Assembly (NCBI GenBank): GCA_023432305.1
Contig: JAEYUT010000259.1
Span: 1 to 5,483, forward strand
Reading direction: 5' to 3'
DNA: 5,483 bases
Source of the DNA: Actinomycetes bacterium
GTDB taxonomy: Bacteria; Actinomycetota; Actinomycetes; Actinomycetales; Microbacteriaceae
The translations under genes and the position numbers were made by a program. The notes under the pieces were generated by a model. That model made no database searches. It was not told the origin of the DNA and saw only the letters and a program-made list of their open reading frames with translations. Position 1 is the first letter of the stretch, and every line of letters begins with the position of its first letter. Below are positions 4,692 to 5,483 of this stretch, piece after piece.

Positions 4692-5483
4692 TCAGAGCCA
4701 GTCGAGCTCGATCATGCGCCGCACCACGCGCTCACCGGCGCGACCGTCGTCGAGCGGTGTGAAGCGCTCCCGCCAGCGGGCCATCTGGCGCCGGTAGCGG
4801 TCATGCCACAGCTCGATGTCGACGATCGCGTCGAGCAGTTCGTCACGCGTACGGGCGATCGGGCCGGGCGCTTCGGCGAGGAGGTCGAAGCAGAACCCGC
4901 GCAGGTTGGAGCTGTAGTGAGCGAGGTCGGGGGTGAAGAACACGATCGGTCGCCCCGTCGCCGCGAAGTCGAACATCACCGAGGAGTAGTCGGTGACGAG
5001 CACGTCGGACACTTCGAGCAGGTCGGTGACGTTGGGGTAGCTCGTCACATCGATGAGCCGATGGCCTTCGAGGTCGCGCCCGTACCGCAGGGTTCGGGAG
5101 TGACCGCGTACGAGCAGCACGTGGTCGGCAGGCAGCTCCTCGGCGAAGCGGGTCAGGTCGAGATAGTCGACCATCTCGGTGCGATCGTCGCGCCAGGTGG
5201 GGGCGTAGAGCACGACACGCGAACCGGCGGGGATGCCGACGGCAGAGCGGATGGAATCGGCGTCCGCATCGGTGACGAGCCGGTCGTTGCGCGGATATCC
5301 CTCATCCCAGGTGGGGCGGTCGTACGCGTACGCGCGCGCGAAGATCCGCGAGCTGTACGTGTTCTGGGCGAGCAGCGCATCCCACCGAGCGCTCTCGCGC
5401 TTCACCGCGAGCCTCGTCCGCAGACCCACCCGCGGACGGTCCAGGGCGAGCCGCTTGAGCATGGTGCCGTGCCAGGTCTGGAG
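4692..5483 (-). CDS. CDP-glycerol:glycerophosphotransferase-family protein (5' end cut by window edge)
   Basis: The frame is open from the right edge to TGA at 4692-4694, giving the last 263 residues. The family, known from TagB/TagF, moves glycerol- or ribitol-phosphate from a CDP-linked donor onto teichoic-acid chains at the cytosolic membrane face. Counting from the edge, visible landmarks are QTWHGTMLKRL (2-12) with the conserved WHGT histidine at 5, the LYAPTWRDD block (92-100), LLVRGHS (123-129) with the second conserved histidine at 128, TDYSSVMFDFAATGRPIVFF (164-183) for donor binding, and LRGFCFDLLAEAPGPI (194-209). These are the C-terminal, donor-binding half of the fold in the usual order. 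ATG at 5460-5462 lies inside the WHGT-MLK motif and cannot be the real start; the N-terminal half, and any fused glycosyltransferase domain, lies beyond the window. The gene converges on the glycosyltransferase gene with only 12 bp between stops. Substrate (glycerol, ribitol or another polyol phosphate) cannot be told. Confidence 0.93.
   Translation of the reverse strand, partial: LQTWHGTMLKRLALDRPRVGLRTRLAVKRESARWDALLAQNTYSSRIFARAYAYDRPTWDEGYPRNDRLVTDADADSIRSAVGIPAGSRVVLYAPTWRDDRTEMVDYLDLTRFAEELPADHVLLVRGHSRTLRYGRDLEGHRLIDVTSYPNVTDLLEVSDVLVTDYSSVMFDFAATGRPIVFFTPDLAHYSSNLRGFCFDLLAEAPGPIARTRDELLDAIVDIELWHDRYRRQMARWRERFTPLDDGRAGERVVRRMIELDWL

Noticed and set aside
5321..5340. Twenty bases of strictly alternating pyrimidine and purine, a Z-DNA-like tract
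   Set aside because: It falls inside the conserved glycerophosphotransferase frame encoding FARAYAYD-type residues and is explained by codon use in GC-rich DNA.

Overview
The window is high-GC DNA with strong G/C preference at third codon positions, GTG and ATG starts, and -10 elements of the form TANNNT. The protein types (an HtrA protease with a long Pro/Ala-rich cytosolic tail, an aminotransferase resembling the actinobacterial DapC group, and a teichoic-acid-type glycerophosphotransferase) point to an actinobacterium. A member of Microbacteriaceae such as Microbacterium is the likeliest source, but this is judged from sequence flavour and not from a marker gene.

Layout, left to right: (1) a TetR-like regulator on the minus strand, cut by the left edge (1-416); (2) a class I/II PLP aminotransferase on the minus strand (498-1700), 81 bp upstream of the regulator gene; (3) a divergent intergenic region of about 110 bp with candidate promoters and a 16-bp inverted repeat; (4) a membrane-anchored HtrA/DegP-type serine protease with one PDZ domain on the plus strand (1813-3489), closed by a strong GC-rich hairpin; (5) a membrane-anchored family-2 glycosyltransferase of the ExoA type on the plus strand (3633-4679), with its own candidate extended -10 and a clear ribosome binding site; (6) a CDP-glycerol:glycerophosphotransferase-family protein on the minus strand, convergent with the glycosyltransferase, separated by only 12 bp, and cut by the right edge (4692-5483).

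The genes do not form one operon. The left half is metabolic and regulatory, the middle is cell-envelope protein quality control, and the right end looks like the edge of a cell-wall or surface glycopolymer locus. The coding density is high and no tRNA, rRNA, CRISPR array, insertion sequence or phage gene was seen. I found no convincing new multi-gene system. The points most worth a second look are the expanded loop inside the HtrA protease domain, the inverted repeat in the divergent promoter region, and the wall-polymer genes at the right edge.
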